This document shows positions 34,170-43,290 of a stretch of 64,000 nucleotides of DNA, in pieces; the stretch's first letter is position 1, and each line of letters opens with the position of its first letter. Both the position numbers and the translations under genes were made by a program. The stretch is from positions 5,829,501-5,893,500 of the forward strand of contig NZ_CP031168.1 in assembly GCF_022354825.1 (NCBI RefSeq), read 5' to 3'. Source of the stretch: Paenibacillus sp. H1-7 (lineage in GTDB: Bacteria; Bacillota; Bacilli; Paenibacillales; NBRC-103111). A model generated the notes under the pieces. The model saw only the letters and a list, made by a program, of their open reading frames with translations, did no database searches and had not been told where the DNA came from.

Positions 34170-35432
34170 TTAATGCTCCGCCCAGCTGTCCAAGTAGGAT
34201 TTTTGCTCTTCCGTCAAGGAATCGATGGAAATTCCCATGGAAGCCAGCTTATAGCGGGCTACTTGCTCATCCAGCTCGTAAGGTACGTTGACTACTTTTT
34301 TGCCGATATTTTGGTAGTTGTCATTTACATATTTCAAGGACATCGCTTGCAGTGCGAAGGTCATATCCATAATTTCAGCAGGATGGCCGTCTCCGGCAGC
34401 CAGGTTGACCAGGCGTCCTTCTGCGATCAGGTAGAACTTGCGGCCGTCTTGAAGCGTGTATTCCTCGATATTGCGGCGAACCGTACGCTTGGATACGGAA
34501 AGAGCATCAAGCTCTGGCTTGTTAACCTCTATATCGAAGTGTCCTGCGTTGGACAGAATCGCTCCGTCCTTCATCACTTTATAATGCTCGCCGCGGATAA
34601 CGTCACGGTTGCCTGTAACGGTTACAAAGAAGTCGCCCACTTTGGCAGCTTCTTCCATCGACATAACAGCGAAGCCGTCCATGTAAGCTTCAACCGCTTT
34701 GATAGCGTCGATTTCGGTTACAACAACATTGGCGCCAAGTCCTTTGGCACGAAGGGCTACCCCTTTACCGCACCAGCCGTAGCCTACTACTACGACAGTT
34801 TTGCCCGCTACGACGAGGTTCGTCGTACGGTTGATGCCATCCCATACGGATTGGCCGGTACCATAACGGTTATCGAACAAGTATTTGCAGAATGCGTCGT
34901 TAACAGCTACCATCGGGAACTGAAGCGAGCCGTCTTTTTCCATTGCTTTCAAGCGCAAAATACCGGTTGTCGTTTCTTCAGCGCCGCCGCGAACTTTCTT
35001 GAGCAAATCTTTACGCTCGGAGTGCAATACCGATACGAGGTCGCCGCCGTCGTCGATAATCAGGTCCGGTTCGGTTTCCAGCGTTTTCACGAGCAAATCC
35101 TTATATTCCTGCGGATCCGGATTGTACTTCGCGAATACCGTAATTCCGTCCTCGACCAGTGCAGCGCACACATCGTCTTGCGTGGACAACGGGTTGCTGC
35201 CGCAAATAGCGACTTCCGCTCCGCCCGCTTTAACGACTTTGGCCAAATACGCAGTTTTGGCTTCCAAGTGAAGGGAAATCGCAACCTTCAACCCTTTGAA
35301 CGGCTGCTCCTTCTCGAATTGCTCGCGAATGCGGTTCAATACCGGCATGTGGGCGTTAACCCAATCGATTTTCAAATGGCCTTCCGGCGCCAAAGACAGG
35401 TCTCTGATAATGCTGCGTTCTTTAGTGTTCAT
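34170..35432 (-). CDS. ahcY: S-adenosyl-L-homocysteine hydrolase
   Basis: AhcY splits S-adenosylhomocysteine to adenosine and homocysteine, clearing the inhibitor left by SAM-dependent methyltransferases. The 420-residue protein has the substrate-side DDGGDLVSVLH and the NAD-binding loop VVGYGWCGKGVALRAKGLGA. TEIDAIKAVEAYMDGF and VTGNRDVIRGEHYKVMKDGAI follow. It is of the shorter bacterial/archaeal type. Many Bacilli instead use the MtnN-LuxS route. It lies 87 bases after bshC and shares its promoter. No SAM or SAH riboswitch is visible upstream. Confidence 0.97.
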   Translation of the reverse strand: MNTKERSIIRDLSLAPEGHLKIDWVNAHMPVLNRIREQFEKEQPFKGLKVAISLHLEAKTAYLAKVVKAGGAEVAICGSNPLSTQDDVCAALVEDGITVFAKYNPDPQEYKDLLVKTLETEPDLIIDDGGDLVSVLHSERKDLLKKVRGGAEETTTGILRLKAMEKDGSLQFPMVAVNDAFCKYLFDNRYGTGQSVWDGINRTTNLVVAGKTVVVVGYGWCGKGVALRAKGLGANVVVTEIDAIKAVEAYMDGFAVMSMEEAAKVGDFFVTVTGNRDVIRGEHYKVMKDGAILSNAGHFDIEVNKPELDALSVSKRTVRRNIEEYTLQDGRKFYLIAEGRLVNLAAGDGHPAEIMDMTFALQAMSLKYVNDNYQNIGKKVVNVPYELDEQVARYKLASMGISIDSLTEEQKSYLDSWAEH

Positions 35433-35519
35433 TGTTGCTCCTCCTAGTGTAAAATGATGCCGGACAGCCGGCCGAATAACCCCTATGTAGAATCACGTGT
35501 TGAACAGGATTGCTCGAAC

Positions 35520-37157
35520 TTAAAAATAACAAATCTTATGCTGACCGTCATGCTCATAGTCGCCGTCAATCAGCTCTTGAAGCCATTCATTGCCGTATTT
35601 ATTCAAATACGTCAAGATGTTGTAAACCCGCTCCTGCGGTTTGCCCAGGGGCAATACGGATAGGCCGATACGCTGGAATTGGCGCATGGATGCGTCGAAC
35701 TGGGACCGGACCGCATCGGCTGCCTTTTGCTCGAGGAAACCGATTTGCTCGATAATTTTGCCCATATTCGTCTCACCCAGCTTGCCGAGTCCCGGGTTCA
35801 CGCCGGCAATCAGCTCGACCAAGGGCTGATAGCTATCCTTGAACTGGCTGCGCACCTGCTCGAAGCGCTCATCCAGCTTGAGGCTGTCCTGCTCACGAAG
35901 CCACTGCTCCTGCTTCTCATCCAGCCGGTACAGTACATCCTCCAGAGTGAGTCCGTACTTCTGCATGTTTTTCTGCACGGTGCCTTCCAGCAGTGTAAAT
36001 TCCAGACGCGGAATGATGATAGGCATCTTCATTGCGGCGCGATGAAATGCTTCTTTCGTAAGCCCCCAATAGGCTATTTCCCCGGGACCAAGCACCGTTC
36101 CGAGCACGGGAAGAACATAGTCCTGCATCAGCGGACGGGTCAGCACGTTGTTGCTGAATCTTTCCGGAGCCGTCTCGGTCCATTCCATCAGCTGCGGCAA
36201 GGAATATTCCCTCTCTTGCTTCCTATCGGTAAACCGGCCGCCGCCTTCCGCGGAATAAAGAAGGATACGGTCCCCTTCATCGAAAACGAAGACGTTGGCG
36301 CCGCGCTCATGCATGTCTACCTGGGAAGAATAGCCGAGAGCCTGCACCTGGGCTTTGCCCCGATGATAAGCGTCGGAGTAGGCTGCATGATCCGTAATAA
36401 GCTCACGGAACAATGGCGCTTCCAGACTCCGCAGCGCAGGGTCGTCCGAATCCAGCAGCACGAGTCCGTACGAGCCGAACAGCTTGGCGATAAGCTGACC
36501 GAAGAAATCGACGAGCGTAGAGGATGCAGCCGCAATGGTATGAAGGGAATCCATCCATGCCGCCTTGAACTCGGTCGGAATCAGCGATTCATCCAGCTGG
36601 CGGAGGGCTTCCTCCCACTGCTCCCCGGAAATGCCCAGCTTGCTGATGGAGCTGCGCTTTCCGCCGGGGTGGTCAATCTTGATTTTATTCACCTGCATAT
36701 CCTGCGTCAAGGAATAGATATGATTCACTTCATCGAAATCATGATCTTCCCCGGCGATCCAGAATACGGGGATGACGGGACGGTTAAGCTTCTGTGCCGC
36801 TTGACGCGCCGAGCGGATCAAGGTTACCGCCTTATAAATAACCAGCGCGGGTCCCGTTAACAATCCGGCCTGCTGGCCTCCGACAATGCATACAGCCCGG
36901 TCGTCCCGCAGCTGTTCAATTGCTTGCATAGCTTCCGGAGCGTTATGGAGCCGCTGATTGAAGGCCGCCAGCACGTCGGCCACCTGCTCGCGATCCGCAG
37001 CCTTAGCCCGCCCACGGTCCAGCCAATCCGCCCTCTCCTGCCAGGAAGAGCTGTCCCACGGATTATAATCGTACAAGGAGCTAACCTTGTCATAGTTTCG
37101 TATATAATCCTCAGTCATAGGCTGGCTGGATTTCCAATGAATCGATTGTATGTTCAA
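35520..37157 (-). CDS. bshC: Bacillithiol biosynthesis cysteine ligase BshC
   Basis: BshC adds cysteine to GlcN-malate, the last step in bacillithiol, the main low-molecular-weight thiol of many Firmicutes. The 545-residue protein begins NIQSIHWKSSQPMTEDYI and contains VGGQQAGLLTGPALVIYKA. PVFWIAGEDHDFDEVNHIY and LGPGEIAYWGLTKEAF follow. A C-terminal coiled coil precedes the end. The TTG at 37157 (or the adjacent one) is chosen because family members start here and GAGGCGG lies upstream. It heads a two-gene unit with ahcY. Confidence 0.94.
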   Translation of the reverse strand: MNIQSIHWKSSQPMTEDYIRNYDKVSSLYDYNPWDSSSWQERADWLDRGRAKAADREQVADVLAAFNQRLHNAPEAMQAIEQLRDDRAVCIVGGQQAGLLTGPALVIYKAVTLIRSARQAAQKLNRPVIPVFWIAGEDHDFDEVNHIYSLTQDMQVNKIKIDHPGGKRSSISKLGISGEQWEEALRQLDESLIPTEFKAAWMDSLHTIAAASSTLVDFFGQLIAKLFGSYGLVLLDSDDPALRSLEAPLFRELITDHAAYSDAYHRGKAQVQALGYSSQVDMHERGANVFVFDEGDRILLYSAEGGGRFTDRKQEREYSLPQLMEWTETAPERFSNNVLTRPLMQDYVLPVLGTVLGPGEIAYWGLTKEAFHRAAMKMPIIIPRLEFTLLEGTVQKNMQKYGLTLEDVLYRLDEKQEQWLREQDSLKLDERFEQVRSQFKDSYQPLVELIAGVNPGLGKLGETNMGKIIEQIGFLEQKAADAVRSQFDASMRQFQRIGLSVLPLGKPQERVYNILTYLNKYGNEWLQELIDGDYEHDGQHKICYF

Positions 37158-37200
37158 CAAGGTTCCGCCGCCTCTCTTATTACTAATTATGTACTCCTTG

Positions 37201-37229
37201 ATTGTACACATGTTCGGCACAATCGTCAA
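37201..37229 (-). promoter_or_regulatory. Sigma-A promoter of bshC-ahcY
   Basis: TTGACG (37224-37229) and TACAAT (37201-37206) are 17 bases apart, about 45 bases upstream of the bshC start. Confidence 0.75.
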
Positions 37230-37256
37230 AAGAGAAAATGCGCTAATAGGAAACGA

Positions 37257-37303
37257 AAAGCCGGTCGGTCCGCAGGCAGAGCTGCCCCGAACGTTCCGGC
37301 TTT
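37257..37303 (-). terminator. Terminator of the opp operon
   Basis: AAAGCCGG and CCGGCTTT close a loop that itself contains GGCAG/CTGCC. A TTTTCGTTT run follows on the minus strand, just after oppF. Confidence 0.65.
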
Positions 37304-37319
37304 CTTCCTATTATATAAA

Positions 37320-38276
37320 TTAATACAAATGGCAGGCTACATAGTGATTCGGCTCTACTTCCTTGAACTCCGGCATCGAAGCCGCACATTCCGGCATCGC
37401 CTTCGGACAACGGGTGCGGAACGGGCAGCCGCTCGGAGGATTCAGCGGGCTTGGAATCTCGCCCTGCAGAATGATCCGCTCGCGGGTTCTTTCCACTTCT
37501 GGGTCCGGGATCGGAATGGCGGAAAGCAGCGACTCCGTATACGGATGCAGCGGCTTGGCGTACAGCTCGTCGGAGGTTGTAACCTCAACCAGCTTGCCAA
37601 GGTACATAACGCCGATCCGGTCGGAAATATGCTTAACCATCGCCAAATCGTGCGCGATGAACAAATACGTCAAACCATGCTCTTTTTGCAGCTTCTTGAA
37701 CAGATTGACCACCTGCGCCTGAACGGACACGTCCAATGCGGAAATCGGTTCATCGGCGATAATGAACTTAGGCTCGATGGCCAGCGCACGGGCAATCCCG
37801 ATCCGTTGTCGCTGTCCGCCGGAAAATTCGTGCGGGAAGCGGCTCGCATGCTCGGAGTTCAAGCCTACGGCTTCCAGCAGTTCGAACACGCGTTCTTTAC
37901 GCTTCGCTCCGGTATATAAGCCATGGATATCGACGCCCTCGGCGATGATGTTCCCTACCGTCATCCGCGGATTCAAGGATGCGTACGGATCCTGGAACAC
38001 CATCTGCATTTGACGACGGAACTCGTTCAGCTTGCGGCCGCGGAGATTGTGAATATTTTCACCATTAAACAATACTTCCCCGCCGGTAGCCTCATAAAGG
38101 CGGATGATCGTCCGGCCAGCCGTCGATTTACCGCAGCCGGATTCGCCTACGAGACCGAACGTCTCCCCTTGATTGATGGAGAAATTCAAATTATCTACGG
38201 CTTTCAGCGTTTTTCCGTTGGCCACCTGAAAATGCTTTTGCAGGTTGCGAACTTCCAATAATGGTTTCCCGCTCAT
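37320..38276 (-). CDS. oppF: Oligopeptide ABC transporter ATP-binding protein OppF
   Basis: One of two ATPases that power peptide uptake through OppBC. The 318-residue protein has Walker A GESGCGKSTAGR, signature SGGQRQRIGIARAL and Walker B FIIADEPISALD. The C-terminal oligopeptide-transporter extension (residues 235-318) carries cysteines in GCPFRTRCPKAMPEC that may hold an iron-sulfur cluster, as reported for such ATPases. Its ATG overlaps the oppD stop (ATGA). Confidence 0.95.
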   Translation of the reverse strand: MSGKPLLEVRNLQKHFQVANGKTLKAVDNLNFSINQGETFGLVGESGCGKSTAGRTIIRLYEATGGEVLFNGENIHNLRGRKLNEFRRQMQMVFQDPYASLNPRMTVGNIIAEGVDIHGLYTGAKRKERVFELLEAVGLNSEHASRFPHEFSGGQRQRIGIARALAIEPKFIIADEPISALDVSVQAQVVNLFKKLQKEHGLTYLFIAHDLAMVKHISDRIGVMYLGKLVEVTTSDELYAKPLHPYTESLLSAIPIPDPEVERTRERIILQGEIPSPLNPPSGCPFRTRCPKAMPECAASMPEFKEVEPNHYVACHLY

Positions 38277-39298
38277 CGTGCTGCACCTCCCACTTCTACA
38301 GGTCGTTCCACTTTAGGCGCATCGGGATGAAGCAGCCAGCAGGCTGCGGAATGCGTCTCGGTCAGCTTCGTATGCTCCGGATCGATCTCCAGACAGGCTT
38401 TCATCGCGTAAGGGCAGCGGGCAGCGAACGCGCAGCCTTTCGGCGGAGCGAACAAATCCGGCGGCGTGCCTGGAATAGGAACCAGATCGCTGTCGGCATC
38501 GTGGTCGAGCCGAGGTACGGAACGTAACAGTCCCCATGTGTAAGGATGCTTCGGATCGTAGAACAGCTCGTCAACCGTGCCTTGCTCGACAACTTTACCC
38601 GCGTACATAACGATTACTCGTTGAGCCATCTCCGCCACAACGCCGAGGTCGTGGGTGATGACGATGATAGAAGCTTCCGTTTTTTCGGACAAGGACTTCA
38701 TCAGATCGATGATTTGCGCTTGAATCGTCACGTCAAGAGCTGTGGTAGGCTCGTCGGCGATAAGCAGCTTCGGATTACAGGCCAATGCAATGGCAATCAT
38801 AACGCGCTGGCGCATCCCGCCGGAAAACTCGTGAGGGTATTGATGAATACGGCCTTCCGGATTGGAAATTCCTACCATTTTCAAAATTTCAATGGCACGT
38901 TCATTTGCCGCAGCTTTGCTCACGTTTTGATGCTTGATAAGGCCTTCCGTAATTTGTTTGCCTATCGTCATCGTCGGATTCAGAGAGGTCATAGGATCCT
39001 GGAAGATCATGCCCATCTCGGAACCGCGAATTTTTTCCATTTGTCTATCTGAACATTGAGTGATTTCCGTCTTGCCGTCGAATTTGATCGAGCCGCCTTT
39101 AATAACGCTTGGCGGGGACGGAATCAGTCTCATAATGGTTTGTGCAGTAACGGATTTTCCGCAGCCGGATTCACCAACGATCGCCAGCACTTCTCCTTTT
39201 TTAAGCTCAAAAGAAACACCGCGTACCGCCTGTACTTCACCGACATATGTGCGGAAGGATACCTTGAGGTCTTTAACCTCCAATATATTTTTACTCAT
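38273..39298 (-). CDS. oppD: Oligopeptide ABC transporter ATP-binding protein OppD
   Basis: The second transporter ATPase, 341 residues. Walker A is GESGCGKSVTAQT, signature SGGMRQRVMIAIAL, and Walker B LLIADEPTTALD. The C-terminal extension has the FAPPKGCAFAARCPYAMKAC cysteine motif. The ATG at 39298 has AGGAGGTG 6 bases upstream. An ATG six codons earlier overlaps the site. It follows oppC and overlaps oppF. Confidence 0.95.
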   Translation of the reverse strand: MSKNILEVKDLKVSFRTYVGEVQAVRGVSFELKKGEVLAIVGESGCGKSVTAQTIMRLIPSPPSVIKGGSIKFDGKTEITQCSDRQMEKIRGSEMGMIFQDPMTSLNPTMTIGKQITEGLIKHQNVSKAAANERAIEILKMVGISNPEGRIHQYPHEFSGGMRQRVMIAIALACNPKLLIADEPTTALDVTIQAQIIDLMKSLSEKTEASIIVITHDLGVVAEMAQRVIVMYAGKVVEQGTVDELFYDPKHPYTWGLLRSVPRLDHDADSDLVPIPGTPPDLFAPPKGCAFAARCPYAMKACLEIDPEHTKLTETHSAACWLLHPDAPKVERPVEVGGAAR

Positions 39299-39364
39299 GG
39301 TTGGCACCTCCTGCATGCTTTGATGTAGGGCGTAAGCCCGATTCGAGAGCTTAGCTGCTCTCCA

Positions 39365-40279
39365 TTACTTTCTCATTTTCGGATCCAGCGCGTCGCGAAG
39401 CCCGTCACCAAGCAGGTTGAAGCTCATCAGAATCAAGCTGAAAATAATAGTCGGGAAAATAATGCGGTGCGGGTACAAACGAATAGCGCCTGCGCCGTCA
39501 GACAAGAGAGCGCCCAAGGAAGCTAACGGAACCCGTATTCCCAGACCGATAAAGCTCAAAAATGCTTCCACAAAAATAGCGGACGGAACGATAAACGTAA
39601 TCTGTACAATAATCAAGCCGAGTGCGTTCGGCACCAAATGCTTCAGAATAATGCGAGCGCCGTTAGCGCCAAGCGTCCTTGCTGCAAGAACGTATTCCTG
39701 CTCCTTCAACGTCAAAATTTGACCGCGTACGAGCCGAGCCATCGGTACCCAGCCGGTTATCGCATACGCGATAATGATCGTTTTAAATCCGGGGCCGATT
39801 ACGACAATGAGCAGGATGGAGATCAACAAGAAAGGAATCGAGTAAATAATTTCGATAATACGCTGCATAATATCATCGACACGACCGCCATAATAAGCGG
39901 AAATGCCTCCGTATAATACCCCGAACACCAAATCGAGCAAAGCAGCGGTAATCCCGATGGCAAGCGAGATTCTAGTCCCCCACCAAATACGAACCCACAA
40001 GTCACGGCCGAAATCGTCGGTACCGAACCAGTGCTCTGCGGACGGCTTCAGGTTTTTAATGTCATAGTTTTGCGTTGCATAATCATATTGCGAAAAGATC
40101 GGTCCGAAGATTGCAAGCAAAGACAGCACGATCAATGTGATAAGACCGAACATAGCCAGCTTATTTTTCTTAAGCCTTCTCCAAGCATCCTGCCAATAAG
40201 TCATAGATGGACGTACGATGACATCTCCACGGTCCGTTCCTTTGGCTACGGGCTGAAACATATCTTTCGATATTTGCAT
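39365..40279 (-). CDS. oppC: Oligopeptide ABC transporter permease OppC
   Basis: A 304-residue integral membrane subunit of the peptide channel. A cytoplasmic N-terminus with YWQDAWRRLKKNKLAMFG leads to the first helix. The periplasmic loop ends in HWFGTDDFGRDLWVRIWWGTR, the OppC/DppC signature. Five further helices include the EAA-type loop ARTLGANGARIILKHLVPNA that docks on the ATPases. The ATG overlaps the oppB stop by one base (TAATG). Confidence 0.95.
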   Translation of the reverse strand: MQISKDMFQPVAKGTDRGDVIVRPSMTYWQDAWRRLKKNKLAMFGLITLIVLSLLAIFGPIFSQYDYATQNYDIKNLKPSAEHWFGTDDFGRDLWVRIWWGTRISLAIGITAALLDLVFGVLYGGISAYYGGRVDDIMQRIIEIIYSIPFLLISILLIVVIGPGFKTIIIAYAITGWVPMARLVRGQILTLKEQEYVLAARTLGANGARIILKHLVPNALGLIIVQITFIVPSAIFVEAFLSFIGLGIRVPLASLGALLSDGAGAIRLYPHRIIFPTIIFSLILMSFNLLGDGLRDALDPKMRK

Positions 40280-41214
40280 TACTTGGAACCTCCCTTAGTC
40301 AGACGTATACGTGGATCAACCAATCCGTACAAAATATCGGTGATGAACAATACAACAACTAATAAGAACGAATAAAAAATAGTCAATCCGGTAATCATCG
40401 TATAATCGTTCGAATAAATGGATTGGACAAAGTGCTTGCCGAGACCTGGTACGACGAAGATTTGCTCAACGACCAGCGTACCTGTAATCAAGTTGACGAA
40501 TACCGGTCCGATTACGGTTACGACTGGCAAAATAGCGTTTCTGAGCGTATGGCGGATTACGATGGCGCGCTGCGATAAGCCTTTCGCTTTAGCCGTTTTG
40601 ATATAATCCAGACTTAATACATCGAGCATGGACGTTCTCATCAAACGTGCCAATATCGCTATGGTACCAAATGATAGAGCAATGGCAGGAAGCACCCTGC
40701 TGGAGGCACCGGTCCACATCCCCGCAGGCAGCCAACCGAGCTTAACGCCGATAAAATAAGACAACAGAGGCGCCAAGACGAACGAAGGAATGGAAATCCC
40801 CACAACAGCGGTAAACATCGCCCCGATATCCCAGCCCTTGTTATGATTCAAAGACGCGATGATCCCCAGAATCAGACCTACCACAATCGCAATTAACAGC
40901 GCCCAAAGCCCCAATTCCAGCGAAGCCGGAAAGCCTTGCGCGATAATTTCGGTCACTTTCCGGGTCGGAAAAGCATACGATACACCCAGGTCCCCGTGAA
41001 TGACATTATTCATATACTTCAAGTACTGCTCCCAAATCGGCTTATCCAAGCCGTACTGTGCATATAAAAGCTGCTTCTGCTCTGCAGTAAGTTTTAGCGT
41101 GTCTTCACCGAATGGATCACCCGGCAAATTTTTCATAAGCACAAAGGTGAACGTGACGATCAGCCACAAGGTAATGACCATATAGACTAAACGACGCAAT
41201 GTGTAGCGAAGCAT
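40279..41214 (-). CDS. oppB: Oligopeptide ABC transporter permease OppB
   Basis: A 311-residue membrane subunit that pairs with OppC. The first helix carries LVYMVITLWLIVTFTFVLM, followed by the large loop with PGDPF. The typical GDLGVSYAFPTRKVTEII precedes helix two. The EAA loop is RTAKAKGLSQ-like, YIKTAKAKGLSQRAIVIRHT. GGAGGTG lies upstream of the ATG. It is separated from oppA by 270 bases that hold a terminator-like hairpin and a second inverted repeat. Confidence 0.95.
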   Translation of the reverse strand: MLRYTLRRLVYMVITLWLIVTFTFVLMKNLPGDPFGEDTLKLTAEQKQLLYAQYGLDKPIWEQYLKYMNNVIHGDLGVSYAFPTRKVTEIIAQGFPASLELGLWALLIAIVVGLILGIIASLNHNKGWDIGAMFTAVVGISIPSFVLAPLLSYFIGVKLGWLPAGMWTGASSRVLPAIALSFGTIAILARLMRTSMLDVLSLDYIKTAKAKGLSQRAIVIRHTLRNAILPVVTVIGPVFVNLITGTLVVEQIFVVPGLGKHFVQSIYSNDYTMITGLTIFYSFLLVVVLFITDILYGLVDPRIRLTKGGSK

Positions 41215-41286
41215 AATACACCTCCTGTACTTAATTAAAAAAAAATAAAAATCTCACAGTCAGTCCCGGGTTCTAATGGAGCCAAA

Positions 41287-41341
41287 CTGCTTCGCAAGCA
41301 TAGACTCAATGTTGCAGAGGAGGACTATGTTTGCGAAGCAG
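41287..41341 (-). repeat. 17-bp inverted repeat between oppA and oppB
   Basis: CTGCTTCGCAAGCATAG (41287-41303) and its near-perfect complement (41325-41341) flank a 21-base loop; one G-T pair interrupts the stem. The arm on the coding strand contains GCTTGCGAAGCAG, close to the GCTTACGAAG box of the hairpin repeats seen elsewhere in this window. Confidence 0.75.
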
Positions 41342-41390
41342 CTCAACTTCAATCCAAATAGACAATACGCTTCGGGCATGCTTAACCTGC

Positions 41391-41442
41391 AAAAAAAATA
41401 ACAATGAGACCGTTCCAAACGGCTTTCAGAACGGCCCCATTG
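41391..41442 (-). terminator. Intra-operon terminator or stabilising hairpin after oppA
   Basis: On the minus strand CAATGGGGCCGTTC pairs with GAACGGTCTCATTG, followed by TTATTTTTTTT. It would stop part of the transcripts after oppA and protect that mRNA end, so the binding protein is made in excess over OppBCDF. Confidence 0.88.
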
Positions 41443-41485
41443 ATGAACAACTTCAGCCTGTGCAAGGGCTAAAAGCTTGCTGCAA

Positions 41486-43141
41486 TTACTTCAAGCTAAC
41501 CCATTTCAATTCCCACTCTTTGGACATAGCCGGAAGAATTAAACCGTCAATATTGGTTTTCTTCGCATATGGTCTTGTCCGGAAATAAAGCGGAGCCAAA
41601 GGCATATCGCTCATAAGCTGCTTCTCGGCATCGATCAGCATTTTGGAGCGTTTAGCCAAATCGATTTCTTTATCGGCACCCTTAACCAATTGGTCGTATT
41701 GAGGGCTGGAGTACTGCATGTAGTTAAACGATTTGTTATCGGAAACCCACATATCCAGGAATGTCATAGGGTCGTTGTAATCAGCGCCCCATAGAGCAAT
41801 CAAGGAGTCAAAATTGTTTTCTTGCATGTTTTTTACGCGCAGCGCGAACGGCAACGGCTCGCCTGTGACGTCAACGCCTAGGTTTTGCTTCCATTGCGCT
41901 TGAATAAATTCAATCGTCTTCTTGGAAGTATCCGTATCGTCGGAAGTCAGCTTGAATGTAGGCAGTGATGTCATATTCAGCTCTTTCAAGCCCTCAGCCA
42001 GCAACGTTTTTGCTTTGGCAGGGTCGTATGCAGGCTGTGCATCGCCGGCAACCTTACGGAATTCTTGCTTGTTGCCGTCAAGAACCGTTCCCGGTACCAA
42101 ACCGGTAGACGGAATGGATGCTCCGCCAAGAACTACTTCATTCAAAGCTTTGCGGTCGATAGCCATGCCAAGTGCTTGGCGAACTTTAGCGTTAGCAAAT
42201 GCCGGAACTTTCTTTGTTTGGAACATGACATAGGAGGATACAAATTCCTTTTTCAAAGCCAGGTCTGGCTTGCCTTGATACATTTTGAACTGGTCGCCTT
42301 TCAGCTCAGTCAAGTCCACTTGGTTCGTTTCGTACATGTTCAAGGATGTGCTCGCATCTTTCACAACGTTAACCGTAACCTTGTTCAGCTTCACGTTCGC
42401 TGCATCCCAGTACTTGTCGTTTTTCACAAGAACCAGCTGCTGCTCGTGATCCCATTTCTCCAGCTTGAACGGTCCTGCACCGATAACTTTATCAGCGTCA
42501 GCGCCGTATTTGTCGCCTTGGCTCTTAACGAAATCAGGCTTTTGCGGGAAGAAGATCGGCATGGACAATTGGTCGGTGAAGAATGCGACCGGCTTCTCCA
42601 AAGTGATTTCCAGCGTTTTGTCATCTTTAGCTTTTACGCCGACTTCCGCTTTCTTCGCTTCAACCTCTTCCGGCTTTGCTGTGTTAAGTGCAGCGCCGCC
42701 TTTAATCCAGGACAGCATGGAAGCATATTTCGCTTTGGTAGCAGGGTCCAACGTACGCTTGTACGCATATTCAAAATCACTTGCTTTCAAAGGCGTGCCG
42801 TCCGCCCAAGTCAAGCCGTCACGCAATGTAATCGTATATACCAGACCGTCAGCAGAAATCTTCGGTAATTCTTTGGCAAGTCCAGGCTGTGGCTTGCCTT
42901 CCGCATCCAAACGGTACAACCCTTCATTGATGGCGTTGATAATCGTAAATGTAGGGTTGGTTGTTGCAATAGAGCTGTCCAATGCAGGCGGCTCAGCAGA
43001 TAGATTTATTCTCAATTCTTGAGCCGGCGCTTTTGTGTCTGTACCCCCAGCTTGATTCTTCGTGTTGTCCGCACAGCCTGCAGCAACGGTACCGAACATG
43101 GCTGTTACTGTGGCCAGGACTAGAAGTTTTTTCAACTTCAT
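41486..43141 (-). CDS. oppA: Oligopeptide-binding lipoprotein OppA
   Basis: The extracellular peptide-capturing subunit, anchored by lipid. The 551-residue protein has a signal peptide with lipobox TVAAGC (cysteine about residue 23). A family-5 solute-binding fold follows: LRINLSAEPPALDSS, GLYRLDAEGKPQPGLA, TITLRDGLTWADGTPLKASDF, VIGAGPFKLEKW and ALGMAIDRKALNEVV. It belongs to the OppA rather than the DppA branch by these features. It is the first gene of the operon, behind a sigma-A promoter. Confidence 0.96.
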   Translation of the reverse strand: MKLKKLLVLATVTAMFGTVAAGCADNTKNQAGGTDTKAPAQELRINLSAEPPALDSSIATTNPTFTIINAINEGLYRLDAEGKPQPGLAKELPKISADGLVYTITLRDGLTWADGTPLKASDFEYAYKRTLDPATKAKYASMLSWIKGGAALNTAKPEEVEAKKAEVGVKAKDDKTLEITLEKPVAFFTDQLSMPIFFPQKPDFVKSQGDKYGADADKVIGAGPFKLEKWDHEQQLVLVKNDKYWDAANVKLNKVTVNVVKDASTSLNMYETNQVDLTELKGDQFKMYQGKPDLALKKEFVSSYVMFQTKKVPAFANAKVRQALGMAIDRKALNEVVLGGASIPSTGLVPGTVLDGNKQEFRKVAGDAQPAYDPAKAKTLLAEGLKELNMTSLPTFKLTSDDTDTSKKTIEFIQAQWKQNLGVDVTGEPLPFALRVKNMQENNFDSLIALWGADYNDPMTFLDMWVSDNKSFNYMQYSSPQYDQLVKGADKEIDLAKRSKMLIDAEKQLMSDMPLAPLYFRTRPYAKKTNIDGLILPAMSKEWELKWVSLK

Positions 43142-43224
43142 AGATATCCTCCTCTGATAGATATGTAATTATATGGCATCTCCGAATGATGTCAGAAAAC
43201 CTCACTCAGAATTAACACCCTTGA

Positions 43225-43253
43225 ATAATAAAGTATTTTTTTAATTTTGTAAA
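43225..43253 (-). promoter_or_regulatory. Sigma-A promoter of the opp operon
   Basis: TTTACA (43248-43253) and TATTAT (43225-43230) are 17 bases apart, about 85 bases upstream of oppA. The remaining part of the roughly 390-base gap to the asparaginase gene is AT-rich and holds the direct repeat described at 43291. Confidence 0.75.
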
Positions 43254-43290
43254 TACTTGAAACCGTTACCAATAAAAAATTATACAACCA

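Noticed and set aside
34173..35447. 424-codon plus-strand open frame
   Set aside because: Complete antisense shadow of ahcY, with no domain or ribosome site.
35433..35519. SAM or SAH riboswitch before ahcY
   Set aside because: The 87-base gap shows no conserved riboswitch core and ahcY appears co-transcribed with bshC.
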